From Acinetobacter nectaris CIP 110549 (lineage in GTDB: Bacteria > Pseudomonadota > Gammaproteobacteria > Pseudomonadales > Moraxellaceae): DNA of 64,000 bases. Positions 39,853-49,409 of this stretch are shown in pieces. Made by a program: the position numbers and the translations under genes. Under the pieces are notes generated by a model that was not told where the DNA came from, did not search any database, and was given only the letters and a program-made list of their open reading frames with translations. Location: positions 225,025-289,024 of the forward strand of contig NZ_KI530734.1 of the NCBI RefSeq assembly GCF_000488215.1, given 5' to 3'. Each line of letters begins with the position of its first letter. Positions within the stretch are counted from its first letter, which is position 1.

Positions 39853-42063
39853 TTATTCTTTTTTCGACTTATAGTCATAACTGTAGTTATAGTTATAGCC
39901 ATAACCATTACTACGCTGAATATCGTTTAATACAACACCATGAATTTGGCTATCTGAATTTAAGAATCTATTCAGCGTAAGCTCAAGCTCTTTTTTATCT
40001 GTTTTCGCAAACCTTACGACAAGTAAGTTTACATCACTAAATTGAGAAACAATGGTTGCATCAGTCACTGCAAGTACAGGAGGTGTATCTATAATAATAT
40101 GATCATACTCATTTTTAAGCTGATCAAGCATTTTCTCAAACATCCCAGTATTTAATAACTCTGAGGGGTTTGTTGGATTTTTACCACGGCCGATAAATGA
40201 TAAATTTTCTTGCTCTGTTGCCTTAATTACATCCTGTAAGGCTAATTTACCATTTAAAACATCAGATAAACCTACCTCATTTCCATCATTAAAGTATTTA
40301 TGTAAATAACCACGGCGCATATCACCATCAATAAGTAAAATACGATTACCACTTTGCGCTAAAATAACAGCCAAGTTTGATGAAATAAATGACTTACCAA
40401 CTGCAGGTGAAGCACCTGAAATCATAATCACCTTATTGGCTGTTTTCGCTAAAGCAAAATGAATAGCTGTACGTAAGCTTCTTAAACTTTCTACAGCAAC
40501 ATCATCATTATCTTTTAATGCAAGGACAGGTACTGTTTTTCTTTTTTTAAGTAACTTGTCTTTTAGTTGTTGCTGAGATGAACGTGGTATCGTTGCATAT
40601 ACAGGAATATCAAACTCATTTTCTATTTCAGCAGTATCTTTTATCCCTGAACGTAATAAATTTTTTCCTAATGCAATCAGTGCACCTAAAAAACCACCAA
40701 GAAAAATAGATAAAGCAAGTATGACCAAAGTACGCGGTTTTATTGGCTTAACTGGTTCTACTGCTGTATCAATAATACGCACATTGCCAATTTCACCTGC
40801 TTTGGCAACGCTTAAAGTTTGATACGTATTTAATAAATTGGTATAAAGTTGGTTTTTAACTTGGACTTCACGATATAACTGTAGATATTGACGCTGTACC
40901 TCAGGAAGTTTTTTTAAAGTTCCATCTAAATCATTAATTTTTTGCGTGATGGATGCTAATTGTGCATTCACTTGCTGAAGCACTGGATGCTGAGCAGTAT
41001 ATTTTGCTGCAAGTTCTGCTTGTTTTTCTTGTAACACAATTTTCTGTGTTTCTAAATCTACACTTTGTTTTAAATAAAGTTGTGCTTCTTGGTTCACATC
41101 AACAGTATTATTTTTTTCACGGAATCTATTAAATACTTTTTCGGCATCATCTAAATCATTTTTTAATTCAGGTAATTGCTTATTTAAAAAAACGAGTGTT
41201 TGTTGTTTTTGTGCTGTACTACTTTCAATATTCTGCTGCTTATAATTCATTAAAACACGATTAAGAATATCAACAATTAATGGCTTATCATCTCCTTGAT
41301 ATGTTAATCCAATAATATTAGTTTGCTTGCCTTTTTCTGCAGCTGAATAGTTTGCTAGAAACCCGCCCATTGCAGTGGTAATCGCATTCTTAGTCACAAA
41401 GTAAGTTTTTTGATCAACTAAATTAGCAGTATTACCATCAATTTCAATATTCCATTGCTCGCCAAATTCATTTTTTTTATTTTCAATTTTATTAAGCTGA
41501 CCTTTAAATACAACTTGCTCAGTTTTCTCATCAGTTAATGTATAACCTTCATGATTAAAGCTAAGTATCAACTTCTTATCTAAAAAGGATTCAGGAACAT
41601 CTAATTTACGAATAGAAAATCGTTGCTTGCCATCTTCTACTAATACAGCCTGACTCGAATAATTTACAGAAAAATCGATTGGTGAAAAAACTTTTTTAAA
41701 AAAAGAATTATCTGTTGCAGCTACGCTCACATCTAAATTCAGCTGCTTAATTGTTGTACCTAGTACTAAACGAGATTTTAATATTTCAACTTCACCATCA
41801 GCGACTTGAGTTCCACCTAAGCCACTTGCACCCATAATTCCAGAAAGTTCTTTTCCTAATAATGCAGATGATGCACCGTTTTTATCATCAATTTGTACCA
41901 TTGCATCGACAGCATAAGTTTTAGGCGTAACGCGTAAGTACAATACCGCACATAAAACACTTAATAATACGCAAATACTAATCAGTTTCCACTGCGCAAT
42001 TAAAGAAAAAAAGAGTTCTTTTAAATCTACTGTCTCTTCTGTTTTTACTGTTGAATAGCTCAT
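39853..42063 (-). CDS. wzc: Polysaccharide co-polymerase and tyrosine kinase Wzc
   Basis: Inner-membrane bacterial tyrosine kinase that works with Wza and controls chain length. The 736 residues have a first membrane segment (about 30-50), a large periplasmic coiled-coil region, a second segment (about 445-465) and a cytosolic BY-kinase domain. The Walker A is SGASPAVGKS (about 550-560), with IDGDMRRG and IIDTPP. The C-terminus is a tyrosine cluster (YGYNYNYSYDYKSKKE), the autophosphorylation site dephosphorylated by Wzb. Confidence 0.95.
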   Translation of the reverse strand: MSYSTVKTEETVDLKELFFSLIAQWKLISICVLLSVLCAVLYLRVTPKTYAVDAMVQIDDKNGASSALLGKELSGIMGASGLGGTQVADGEVEILKSRLVLGTTIKQLNLDVSVAATDNSFFKKVFSPIDFSVNYSSQAVLVEDGKQRFSIRKLDVPESFLDKKLILSFNHEGYTLTDEKTEQVVFKGQLNKIENKKNEFGEQWNIEIDGNTANLVDQKTYFVTKNAITTAMGGFLANYSAAEKGKQTNIIGLTYQGDDKPLIVDILNRVLMNYKQQNIESSTAQKQQTLVFLNKQLPELKNDLDDAEKVFNRFREKNNTVDVNQEAQLYLKQSVDLETQKIVLQEKQAELAAKYTAQHPVLQQVNAQLASITQKINDLDGTLKKLPEVQRQYLQLYREVQVKNQLYTNLLNTYQTLSVAKAGEIGNVRIIDTAVEPVKPIKPRTLVILALSIFLGGFLGALIALGKNLLRSGIKDTAEIENEFDIPVYATIPRSSQQQLKDKLLKKRKTVPVLALKDNDDVAVESLRSLRTAIHFALAKTANKVIMISGASPAVGKSFISSNLAVILAQSGNRILLIDGDMRRGYLHKYFNDGNEVGLSDVLNGKLALQDVIKATEQENLSFIGRGKNPTNPSELLNTGMFEKMLDQLKNEYDHIIIDTPPVLAVTDATIVSQFSDVNLLVVRFAKTDKKELELTLNRFLNSDSQIHGVVLNDIQRSNGYGYNYNYSYDYKSKKE

Positions 42064-42073
42064 AGCATCCGCA

Positions 42074-42508
42074 TCAATTAGTTAAATTTTTATTCCAATC
42101 ATTTACACAAGAAGCAATTAAGTTCGCTGCTTCATCAAATGTTTTTTGGTCTTTACGAAAAGGGTCAGAAACATTGGCATTTTGCCAATGACCTAATCTA
42201 AATGTCTTCCCTTTTGCAACAGGCCATGTTTGTTCAATATGTTTTTGTTGTCGAGAACTCATTACTAAAATAATATCTGCATCTGCAACTAAACTTGCAT
42301 TGAGTTGTCGTGCGCTATGCGGACTAAGATCAACATCGAAGCGCTTTGCTGTATGCTGTGCTTTATCATCTGCAGGATACCCAACCAATGCTGAAATACC
42401 TGCAGATGATACATTTAAATGAGGGCTTTGCTTTTTTAAAAAATATTCAGCCATAGGACTTCGGCAAATATTTCCTACACAAACAACTAAGACATTCTTT
42501 ATTTGCAT
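42074..42508 (-). CDS. wzb: Low-molecular-weight protein tyrosine phosphatase Wzb
   Basis: Removes phosphate from the Wzc tyrosine tail. The 144 residues contain the P-loop CVGNICRS (nucleophile Cys10, Arg16) and a late Asp-Pro (NVSDPFRKD) supplying the general acid. Eleven bases separate it from wza, ten from wzc. Confidence 0.94.
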   Translation of the reverse strand: MQIKNVLVVCVGNICRSPMAEYFLKKQSPHLNVSSAGISALVGYPADDKAQHTAKRFDVDLSPHSARQLNASLVADADIILVMSSRQQKHIEQTWPVAKGKTFRLGHWQNANVSDPFRKDQKTFDEAANLIASCVNDWNKNLTN

Positions 42509-42519
42509 TTTATAACCAC

Positions 42520-43641
42520 CTAATTATTGCCGCCCTTACCTAGTTGCTGAAGCGTATATAGCGTACTTGAGAATGGTATAATTTGGTTAACCACACGCTG
42601 CCAACGTGTCAGACCAGTTGCATCAATATAAACAATATCATTGCGCTGCATTGTAAACTGACTTGCCAAGCCCAAATCACCAATATTAGATAAATTCATA
42701 TGGTAAATAGCAGTTGCATGGTCTTTCGTACCTGTTCTCACCACATAAACTTTACTTGAATTTGCTGAATTTGGATCTAAACCTAAGCCTTCACCAAGTA
42801 CATCGGCAAGAGTCATGCCTTGATCTCGCATTTCTAAAGCTTGATTCTTTCCAGACTCACCCATTAAATAAATTTTATTATTTGCACGTGCATTGACATA
42901 AACAGTGTCGTTTGGCTGAATAAAGAGTTTATTTAGTGAAAATCCTGCTTTCTCTAAAGCGACTGTATTCAAATTATAGGTTTGACCATTACGTACAAGT
43001 GAAATAGAAGTACTATCCCCATTACTTGTTACACCACCTGCCATACCTAATGCTGCATATAAACTTACAGGCTGATCACTTAAATAATATTGACCACCTT
43101 TCGTCACATTTCCTTGCACAGAATAACGTTTACCTTGATAAGATAAAACTCTTACTAAAACATCTGGGCTTTTTAAATAACGGCTAAGTAAATGACGAAT
43201 ATCTTTATTAATTTGTGCGAGAGTTTTTCCCTCTGCTTTGTATTGGCCAACAAGCGGTAATTGAATATAGCCATCTTGATCAATCGGATAGCCGTAAGCC
43301 TGAACAGATTGATCATTGCTAATTGTAATAGATGGTGGAGCTATCTCAGGGTAGTTCCATAATTGGATAGATAGTACATCCCCCGAGGCCATTTTATAAA
43401 CTTGTTGTGATGTACCAAATAATGAAAGATACTCAGTTTTATTATTAATCTCTGCTGGTCTTGTCGCAGGAATTGTATTTTGAGTTAAAGGAATAACATC
43501 AACAGTCGTGCCTAAATCCGTTTTATACATACCTTCAGCAGGTACATTATATGTTTGTAAACCCGAAACAACAGTACACCCTGTAATTGTTGTGCAGAAA
43601 AAACCGATTAAAAATAGTTTAGAGTAATTCACTTTTATCAC
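42520..43641 (-). CDS. wza: Outer-membrane polysaccharide export lipoprotein Wza
   Basis: Octameric export channel for the finished polymer. The 373 residues carry a lipoprotein signal with lipobox TITGC (Cys22), the Poly_export domain beginning YKMASGDVLSIQLWNYPE, and SLBB repeats (VQGNVTKGGQYYLSD; IYLMGESGKNQALEM). The start is GTG 43641 or GTG 43632; neither has a strong Shine-Dalgarno. It is the first gene of the locus, with a decayed IS 150 bases upstream. Confidence 0.94.
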   Translation of the reverse strand: MIKVNYSKLFLIGFFCTTITGCTVVSGLQTYNVPAEGMYKTDLGTTVDVIPLTQNTIPATRPAEINNKTEYLSLFGTSQQVYKMASGDVLSIQLWNYPEIAPPSITISNDQSVQAYGYPIDQDGYIQLPLVGQYKAEGKTLAQINKDIRHLLSRYLKSPDVLVRVLSYQGKRYSVQGNVTKGGQYYLSDQPVSLYAALGMAGGVTSNGDSTSISLVRNGQTYNLNTVALEKAGFSLNKLFIQPNDTVYVNARANNKIYLMGESGKNQALEMRDQGMTLADVLGEGLGLDPNSANSSKVYVVRTGTKDHATAIYHMNLSNIGDLGLASQFTMQRNDIVYIDATGLTRWQRVVNQIIPFSSTLYTLQQLGKGGNN

Positions 43642-43733
43642 TTGCTGGCAACTGTAATAAATTTTATTCGCCTTATCATAATCGATTTTTTATATAATCC
43701 AAGCATTGCAACATAATTTATTTTTTCGAGCAT

Positions 43734-43765
43734 TTTATAAACAGCTATTTTTAACATTTAGTCAA
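43734..43765 (-). promoter_or_regulatory. Weak candidate promoter for wza
   Basis: On the minus strand TTGACT (43760-43765) precedes TATAAA (43734-43739) with 20-base spacing, longer than the 17 optimum. It lies between wza and the IS end, so native transcription could persist despite the insertion. No JUMPstart element is present. Confidence 0.25.
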
Positions 43766-43784
43766 TTCATTTTTATAACAAATC

Positions 43785-43790
43785 TATTTA
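43785..43790. repeat. Target-site duplication, left copy
   Basis: TATTTA immediately before the left IS end, repeated immediately after the right end at 44766-44771. Confidence 0.75.
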
Positions 43791-44765
43791 ACCCGAATCA
43801 CGGATAAGCGAAGCTAAAGAACTATAAAAAAGAGAAGATTACCTTACTTTATTGAGCTTCAACACAGCAACACAGAGACAATCTTCTATGTATTATTATA
43901 CGGAACTATTTTGCTTAATCGATAACTTTTGTATTCAATTTAAGTCTGTTTATTTTGAAGCCTTAAAGGAATCGGGGACGAGATAGCATTCTCGCCAAGC
44001 ATTTCTAGAGCTATCAGAGCTTAGATTTCTGGCCATATGGTTACATCTGAGTGGATTTCAAACGTTTAAGCAGTTCATTGTCTTTATTCAACAACTTTAT
44101 CATCGCAAAGATTTTAAGTATTTGCCTTGCTATACCTGTATTAATGCACTCGTCAATCAATATGCAGATGCTATCATTACGTTCTTTGAAGCCATTCGTA
44201 CCAAGACAAAGTCAGATCATCTCTGATTGATGGACTCAACACCATTACGTCTCTGCAAAAATATAAGAATCTCACGACATAAAACCTTTAAAGGTAAAGC
44301 GAGTCGAGGTAAATCTTCTACAGGATGGTTTTATGGGTTTAAACTTCTTTTAATGGTCAACCATGCTTGTGAAATTGTATCGGCTTCCGTGACCACAGGC
44401 AAAACAGCAGATATTCAAGTGGTATATCCCTTATTTTATATGAATAAATTCAAGGGTAAGTTGTTTGCAGGACAAGGCTATATCTCTCAATTCCATCGCC
44501 AATTCTTTCAAAAGCAGGGTTGTGAACTCATTACACGAGCCAGATCAAATAATAGTATTCATACCCTTTAATTTATATGTGTCAGAGAAATTTACTTGAG
44601 ACCGTTAATGGAAAGCTCAAAGAGGCTTAGGTTTAAGACATTCTCATCATCGCTCATGGAAAAGCTATATGGCTCATATTTATGCAACATTAATCGCTTA
44701 CCAATGTACTGCGACTAAACCTAAAGTTCAGAACTTTTAAATGATTGTTTATCCGTGATTCGGGT
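43791..44765 (+). mobile_element. IS982-family insertion sequence, 975 bp, decayed
   Basis: The ends are perfect 17-bp inverted repeats (ACCCGAATCACGGATAA at 43791-43807; its complement at 44749-44765), and the element is flanked by TATTTA on both sides. Together these show a single transposition event into the region upstream of wza. The transposase inside is broken, so the copy is immobile unless helped by an intact relative. Confidence 0.9.
43888..44738 (+). pseudogene. IS982-family transposase remnant
   Basis: From ATG 43888 one frame continues through in-frame stops TAG (43984-43986) and TGA (44224-44226) to TAA (44569-44571). A shift then continues with RNLLETVNGKLKEA, another stop, and a final shifted piece ending KPKVQNF. 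Recognisable parts are the N-terminus MYYYTELFCLIDNFCIQF, the first catalytic block MDSTPLRLCKN, GWFYGFKL and the third block ETVNGKLKE. The second catalytic Asp region reads AGQGYIS, so the DDE triad is lost. Confidence 0.88.
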
Positions 44766-44771
44766 TATTTA
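44766..44771. repeat. Target-site duplication, right copy
   Basis: TATTTA directly after the right IS end; pairs with 43785-43790. Confidence 0.75.
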
Positions 44772-44859
44772 ACATTTTTTAAGTTTTTATTATTATGATG
44801 CGATATTGATTGACACTGTCATCAAACAATAATATTTCAAATGACTTTTAGGAAATCAT

Positions 44860-45429
44860 ATGATTCATAGTGAATATATTTTTGATATGAATGATATCAA
44901 CTCGCCAATTACACATAATTTATTTATTAATACTCAAAGTATTTCTCAAATTACATCTAAACAGCGACGAGCACCAAATAAGCATAAATTTAGCCAAACA
45001 TTTTATTTTTCAGATAACCTGAGTGAAACGGCGACTACAAAGTATCAAACATTATTACCACATATTAATATAGATAAATTTACACAAGCATTAGAAGGTA
45101 TATCCGCAACTGTCAGCCAGTTTCAATGTGCAAAGAGCATTCGTATTGCACTAGAAACTGCAGGAGCAAAAATACTAAAGCATCCCGTTGCCGCATCTGA
45201 TTGGGGACATACTTTAGAAAGTCTTGGTTATAAAAAGATACAGCCTGCTTTTGACCAGCCTCTTGAAGGTGACATTTATATTATTAAAAGAACAAAACGC
45301 CATAATTATGGGCATATTGCAGGTTATACAGGTACTGAGTGGGTCTCTGACTATAAGCAACCCACATATGAGGTTTATCATGATAGTGGTGTAAGGTATC
45401 AATATTATCGTTTAGATACTTCTTCTTAA
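44860..45429 (+). CDS. Putative cysteine amidase/peptidase (CHAP or NlpC/P60-like), orphan
   Basis: 189 residues without a signal peptide or membrane segment. The first ~80 residues are low-complexity and polar. The C-terminal domain has a papain-like amidase pattern: Cys90 at the start of a helix (QFQCAKSIRIALETAG), GDIYIIKR (137-144), then His152 in GHIAGYTGTEWVSDYKQ with Asp164 following. This resembles peptidoglycan amidases, including type VI effectors, but I cannot assign the family. AGGA lies six bases before the ATG. No immunity-like gene adjoins it. It overlaps the convergent racemase gene by 18 bases. Confidence 0.7.
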   Translation: MIHSEYIFDMNDINSPITHNLFINTQSISQITSKQRRAPNKHKFSQTFYFSDNLSETATTKYQTLLPHINIDKFTQALEGISATVSQFQCAKSIRIALETAGAKILKHPVAASDWGHTLESLGYKKIQPAFDQPLEGDIYIIKRTKRHNYGHIAGYTGTEWVSDYKQPTYEVYHDSGVRYQYYRLDTSS

Positions 45430-46119
45430 ATCAAGGACGAAATCGACAATTTGCTTCACATGTGCTTTTGTTGTATCAAATAAAGGCATTGTTAAAATTT
45501 CCTGTTCAGGCAGTAACATGCCAATTTCAGTACAACCTAAAACAATGCCTTTTGTACCATCATCTTTGAGTCTTTGAATAATTTCAATAAACTTTAAACG
45601 CGATGTTTCTATAATTTTCCCATGACACAATTCATTATAAATAATGTCATGAATTATCGTTCGATCCTCATCATTTGGTATTGCTACTTGAATACCACTC
45701 TTTTCTAAATGCTCTCTATAGAAAGGCTGCTCCATTGTAAAACGAGTACCTAACAAGGCAATATGTTGAATATCTTGTTCTAAAATCATCTGTGCTGTTG
45801 CATCTGCAATATGCAAAAAAGGAACCGTAAGATCATTTGTAATTTGTGAGGCACAGATATGCATTGTATTGGTACATAAAGCTATACCGTCAACACCTGC
45901 GAGTTGTAACTTTAAAGCTTCTTTCTTTAAAAGATTACCTGCCTTCTCCCAATTCCCAACTTTTTGTAATTCTTCAATTTCTGCAAAATTCACACTGTTT
46001 AAAATAATCTTGGCTGAATTGAGCCCACCAAGTGACTTATGTACTTCTTGGTTAATTTGTTGATAATACAAGTCAGTAGACTCCCAACTCATACCTCCCA
46101 ACAGTCCAATTGTTTTCAT
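45412..46119 (-). CDS. racD: Aspartate/glutamate racemase family protein
   Basis: PLP-independent two-cysteine racemase. From ATG 46119 (AAGGA seven bases upstream) the protein has 235 residues. It begins MKTIGLLGGMSWEST, with catalytic Cys82 in ALCTNTMH and Cys196 in LGCTEIG. The family includes aspartate racemases and broad-specificity YgeA/RacX enzymes; the substrate is unproved. It follows the astC-like gene on the same strand with an 79-base gap. Confidence 0.87.
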   Translation of the reverse strand: MKTIGLLGGMSWESTDLYYQQINQEVHKSLGGLNSAKIILNSVNFAEIEELQKVGNWEKAGNLLKKEALKLQLAGVDGIALCTNTMHICASQITNDLTVPFLHIADATAQMILEQDIQHIALLGTRFTMEQPFYREHLEKSGIQVAIPNDEDRTIIHDIIYNELCHGKIIETSRLKFIEIIQRLKDDGTKGIVLGCTEIGMLLPEQEILTMPLFDTTKAHVKQIVDFVLDLRRSI

Positions 46120-46198
46120 TATTATTCCTTTCATATCTGTTTATGAGATGCCAAAGAAAGTCTTCTCTTTAGCATCTAAAATACGACTTTTTAATTGG

Positions 46199-47416
46199 TT
46201 AAGCTTTAATAAAATGATGAACTGCTTTTGAAAAGCGTAGTAGACCTTCATTAATTTCGTCTTCAGAAATCACTAAAGATGGCGCAAAACGAATAACATT
46301 TGGCCCTGCAACAAGTACCAATACACCATAATCACTTGCGAGCTTCATAAGTTCACCTGCTTTGCCTGCAAATTCAGGCTTTAATACAGCACCTATAAGT
46401 AAGCCTTGACCACGAATTTCATCAAAAATTGAGGCTGTTTGGCTTATCTTCTGAAGTCCCTCAACAAATTGCTTATGGCTATTTTGAACCCCCTGTAAAA
46501 CTTCTTCAGTATTTACAAACTCAAAAACAGCATTTGCAACAGCACTTGCCAATGGATTACCGCCATAAGTTGTACCGTGGTCGCCTACCGCATACATATT
46601 TGCAAAATGATCAGTCGTCAGCATTGCACCTATTGGAAATCCACCACCCAATGCTTTTGCAGTTGTTAAAATATCAGGTACTACGCCAGTATTCATATAT
46701 GCATATAAGCTACCTGTACGCCCTACACCTGTTTGTACTTCGTCAAAAATAAGTACAACCTGTTTTTCTGTACAGTATTCACGTAAACCTTTCAAAAACT
46801 CAAGATTTGCAGGTACCACGCCACCTTCACCTTGAATTGGCTCAACAATTACAGCACATGTATTTTCTGTAATAGCAGCCTTTGCAGCTTCCAAATCATT
46901 ATATTCAATATGTTCTATGCCTTTTGGCAACGGTGCAAAATCTTGAGAATACTTTGGTTGTCCACCTGCAGTTACTGTAAATAACGTTCGCCCATGAAAT
47001 GAATTTTTAAAAGAAACAATATGATTTTTATGCTCACCACCAACTTTTAAACCAACTTTTCTTGCAAGTTTTAAGGCCGCTTCATTGGCTTCGGCACCTG
47101 AATTACAAAAGAAGACTTTATCTGCAAATGTATTCTCAACAAGATTTTTTGCCAAACGCAATACAGGCTCGTTGGTATAGACATTACTTACATGCCATAG
47201 TTTTTTAGCTTGTTCAGTTAAAGCATTAATGGCCACAGGATGTGCATGCCCTAAACTATTTACGGCAATCCCACCCGCAAAATCAATGTACTCTTTTTCT
47301 TGTTGATCCCAAACACGTGAGCCTTCCCCTCGGACTAAAATAAATTCAGCAGGAGAAAATACGGGAACCATCCAATCATCAAAATTTTGACGAGTTATTT
47401 GATCTTGCGCTTGCAT
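46199..47416 (-). CDS. astC: Acetylornithine/succinylornithine-type aminotransferase
   Basis: Class III PLP aminotransferase, 405 residues, with [17 protein letters not shown] (103-119), [13 protein letters not shown] (223-235) and Schiff-base Lys254 ([10 protein letters not shown]). The [20 protein letters not shown] start and the neighbouring glutamate dehydrogenase suggest the arginine succinyltransferase (AST) enzyme AstC rather than biosynthetic ArgD, but the two overlap in activity. astA, astD, astB and astE do not follow here, so the name is provisional. Confidence 0.8.
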   Translation of the reverse strand: MQAQDQITRQNFDDWMVPVFSPAEFILVRGEGSRVWDQQEKEYIDFAGGIAVNSLGHAHPVAINALTEQAKKLWHVSNVYTNEPVLRLAKNLVENTFADKVFFCNSGAEANEAALKLARKVGLKVGGEHKNHIVSFKNSFHGRTLFTVTAGGQPKYSQDFAPLPKGIEHIEYNDLEAAKAAITENTCAVIVEPIQGEGGVVPANLEFLKGLREYCTEKQVVLIFDEVQTGVGRTGSLYAYMNTGVVPDILTTAKALGGGFPIGAMLTTDHFANMYAVGDHGTTYGGNPLASAVANAVFEFVNTEEVLQGVQNSHKQFVEGLQKISQTASIFDEIRGQGLLIGAVLKPEFAGKAGELMKLASDYGVLVLVAGPNVIRFAPSLVISEDEINEGLLRFSKAVHHFIKA

Positions 47417-47515
47417 TTTTATGCCTCTATTATAAAAAGGGATTTCTTTATTAGTTTTATCATAAATAAAACCGTTGAAACTAAATTATTTTAATTTTCA
47501 TTAACCATAAACAAA

Positions 47516-47540
47516 AATGCTTGGGATTTACCCAAGCATT
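47516..47540 (-). terminator. gdhA terminator
   Basis: AATGCTTGGG / CCCAAGCATT around ATTTA, with TTTTT next on the minus strand. It ends the dehydrogenase transcript before astC. Confidence 0.87.
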
Positions 47541-47561
47541 TACAACATCATTCGAACTGAA

Positions 47562-48833
47562 TTAGCCTGGGAATATGCCACGCTCTTTTCGTGCTTTTAA
47601 AATACGCTCACATGCTAAAATATAGGCTGCGGTACGTAAGCTACACGATTTTTCTTCTGAAGTTTTCCACACATCTTCGATTGCTTGAATCATCAACTTA
47701 TCTAAACGTTCATTGATTTCATCTTCACTCCAGAAATAGCTTGCCATATCCTGCACCCATTCAAAGTAGCTCACAGTCACACCACCTGCATTACAAATAA
47801 CATCAGGTACAACCGTCACACCACGGCGAAGTAAGGCATCATCAGCAGATGGATAAGTTGGGCCATTTGCACCTTCAAGAACCATTTTTGCAGACAAGCG
47901 TTCTGCTCGCTCTACCGTAATTTGTCCTTCTAATGCCGCAGGAATAAAAATATCCATTTCCACATCCCAAAATGCTTCATTGTCTATTTTTTGACTATTT
48001 TCAAAACCTGCAACACCGTGATGCTGTTCTACATAGTTTTGTAATGCTTTTACATCAAAACCATCTGCATTAAAAATTGTACCTGTATGGTCTTGCACAG
48101 CAACAACTTTTGCACCTGCTTGACTAAATAAATAAGCTGCTTCGTTACCTACATTACCAAAGCCCTGTACAGCAACCTTGCTATTTTCAATAGATAAACC
48201 AATTTTTTTCGCAGCTTGTAAACCAGTTATAAACACACCACGACCTGTGGCACGTACACGTCCGAGCGAACCACCAAGATGTACAGGCTTACCTGTCACA
48301 ACACCTGTGACTGTATGCCCATGCTGAGTGGAATATGTATCCATCATCCAACCCATAATATTTGGGTTCGTGCCCACATCTGGTGCAGGAATATCTTGTT
48401 GAGGACCAATAACAGGGCTAATTTCAGTGGTAAAACGGCGAGTTAAACGTTCTAATTCACGTGTAGAAAGTTTACGTGGATCAACACGCACCCCACCTTT
48501 TGCACCACCAAAGGGCAAGTTTAATACGGCAGTTTTAATTGTCATCCATGCAGATAAAGCCATCACTTCATTTAAATCTACATCTGGATGATAACGAATA
48601 CCGCCTTTACCTGGACCACGTGACAAATTGTGTTGTACACGATAGCCTTCAAAGTGTTGAATCGATCCGTCATCCATAACAATCGGTACATCAACAATTA
48701 ATGCGCGCTTTGGTCTTTTCAATGTATCTATATAATTTTTTAGATCACCTAAATATGGCGCAACACGATCGATTTGCGCTAAATAAGTTTGCCAAGCATC
48801 TGTATTTTCATTTACATAAGAAAGGTTTGACAT
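47562..48833 (-). CDS. gdhA: Glu/Leu/Phe/Val dehydrogenase family glutamate dehydrogenase
   Basis: Oxidatively deaminates glutamate to 2-oxoglutarate, or the reverse, with a nicotinamide cofactor. The 423 residues include GPGKGGIR (73-80), catalytic Lys112 in PFGGAKGGV, and the Rossmann motif [13 protein letters not shown] (about 217-229). The length fits the 410-430-residue hexameric class. It is a single-gene unit with its own terminator. Cofactor preference cannot be read with certainty. Confidence 0.92.
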   Translation of the reverse strand: MSNLSYVNENTDAWQTYLAQIDRVAPYLGDLKNYIDTLKRPKRALIVDVPIVMDDGSIQHFEGYRVQHNLSRGPGKGGIRYHPDVDLNEVMALSAWMTIKTAVLNLPFGGAKGGVRVDPRKLSTRELERLTRRFTTEISPVIGPQQDIPAPDVGTNPNIMGWMMDTYSTQHGHTVTGVVTGKPVHLGGSLGRVRATGRGVFITGLQAAKKIGLSIENSKVAVQGFGNVGNEAAYLFSQAGAKVVAVQDHTGTIFNADGFDVKALQNYVEQHHGVAGFENSQKIDNEAFWDVEMDIFIPAALEGQITVERAERLSAKMVLEGANGPTYPSADDALLRRGVTVVPDVICNAGGVTVSYFEWVQDMASYFWSEDEINERLDKLMIQAIEDVWKTSEEKSCSLRTAAYILACERILKARKERGIFPG

Positions 48834-49409
48834 TTGTTCCTTGACCTTTTCGCTATTTCGAGCAATCCATCACATATAAATTTAATATTGGATAAATATT
48901 GTACTTATTGTGATTTCATTATCTCATTTCTATTCAGAACTTTTTGGTTCTCTATAAATAAAATAAGTTAAATAATAGAGCTATTATTTAACTTATTTCG
49001 CTATCATATACTTGCTAATACAAAAATCAATGACTAAGAATCAATTCAAATATTAGAAATAACGATTAAAATTATCGTTATTTATTTGTAAATAAAGCAA
49101 AATTCATACCAACCAAAAAATATAAAACACTTTACCAACAAATTATATTTTCTGTATTTATAAAATCATTTTAAATATAAATTTAGCGTGTTATTAAAAT
49201 AATATTTTTATATGTAAATATTTTACGTTAAAGTATTTTCAAAGATACGCTTACTAGCTTAAATATAAATTTTTATTTTCGATTTCTTATTAATACCCTA
49301 CAAAACCACAAAAAAATAATAAGTTCCACGTATATACATGTACTTTCATAAAGCTCTAGCATAAAGCAGATACATAAAGCCAAATAATTGATTAAATAAA
49401 GGTAAGCGC
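48834..49409. promoter_or_regulatory. 576-bp AT-rich intergenic region between gdhA and the 2-oxoacid decarboxylase gene
   Basis: The longest gene-free stretch apart from the IS. It contains the 38-bp palindrome listed below and long A/T runs. I see no credible ORF; small frames here are very A/T-rich, lack ribosome sites and have no recognisable content. It holds the two divergent promoters. Confidence 0.6.
48961..48998. repeat. Near-perfect 38-bp palindrome
   Basis: Arms of 18 bases (AAATAAGTTAAATAATAG and its exact complement) enclose only AG. It lies 128 bases before the gdhA start codon. There is no T-tract beyond the arm ending, so it is not a standard terminator. It could be a symmetric operator or a cruciform-forming site. 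Confidence 0.85.

Noticed and set aside
43642..43790. JUMPstart/ops element before wza
   Set aside because: The GGCGGTAG core is absent on the minus strand, and only a weak -35/-10 pair with 20-base spacing is seen.
44227..44571. Intact 114-residue gene within the IS
   Set aside because: It is only the longest open piece of the broken transposase; the same frame continues upstream through stop codons.
46135..46198. Terminator between astC and the racemase gene
   Set aside because: GATGC/GCATC arms with a long loop and no T-tract are too weak to call.
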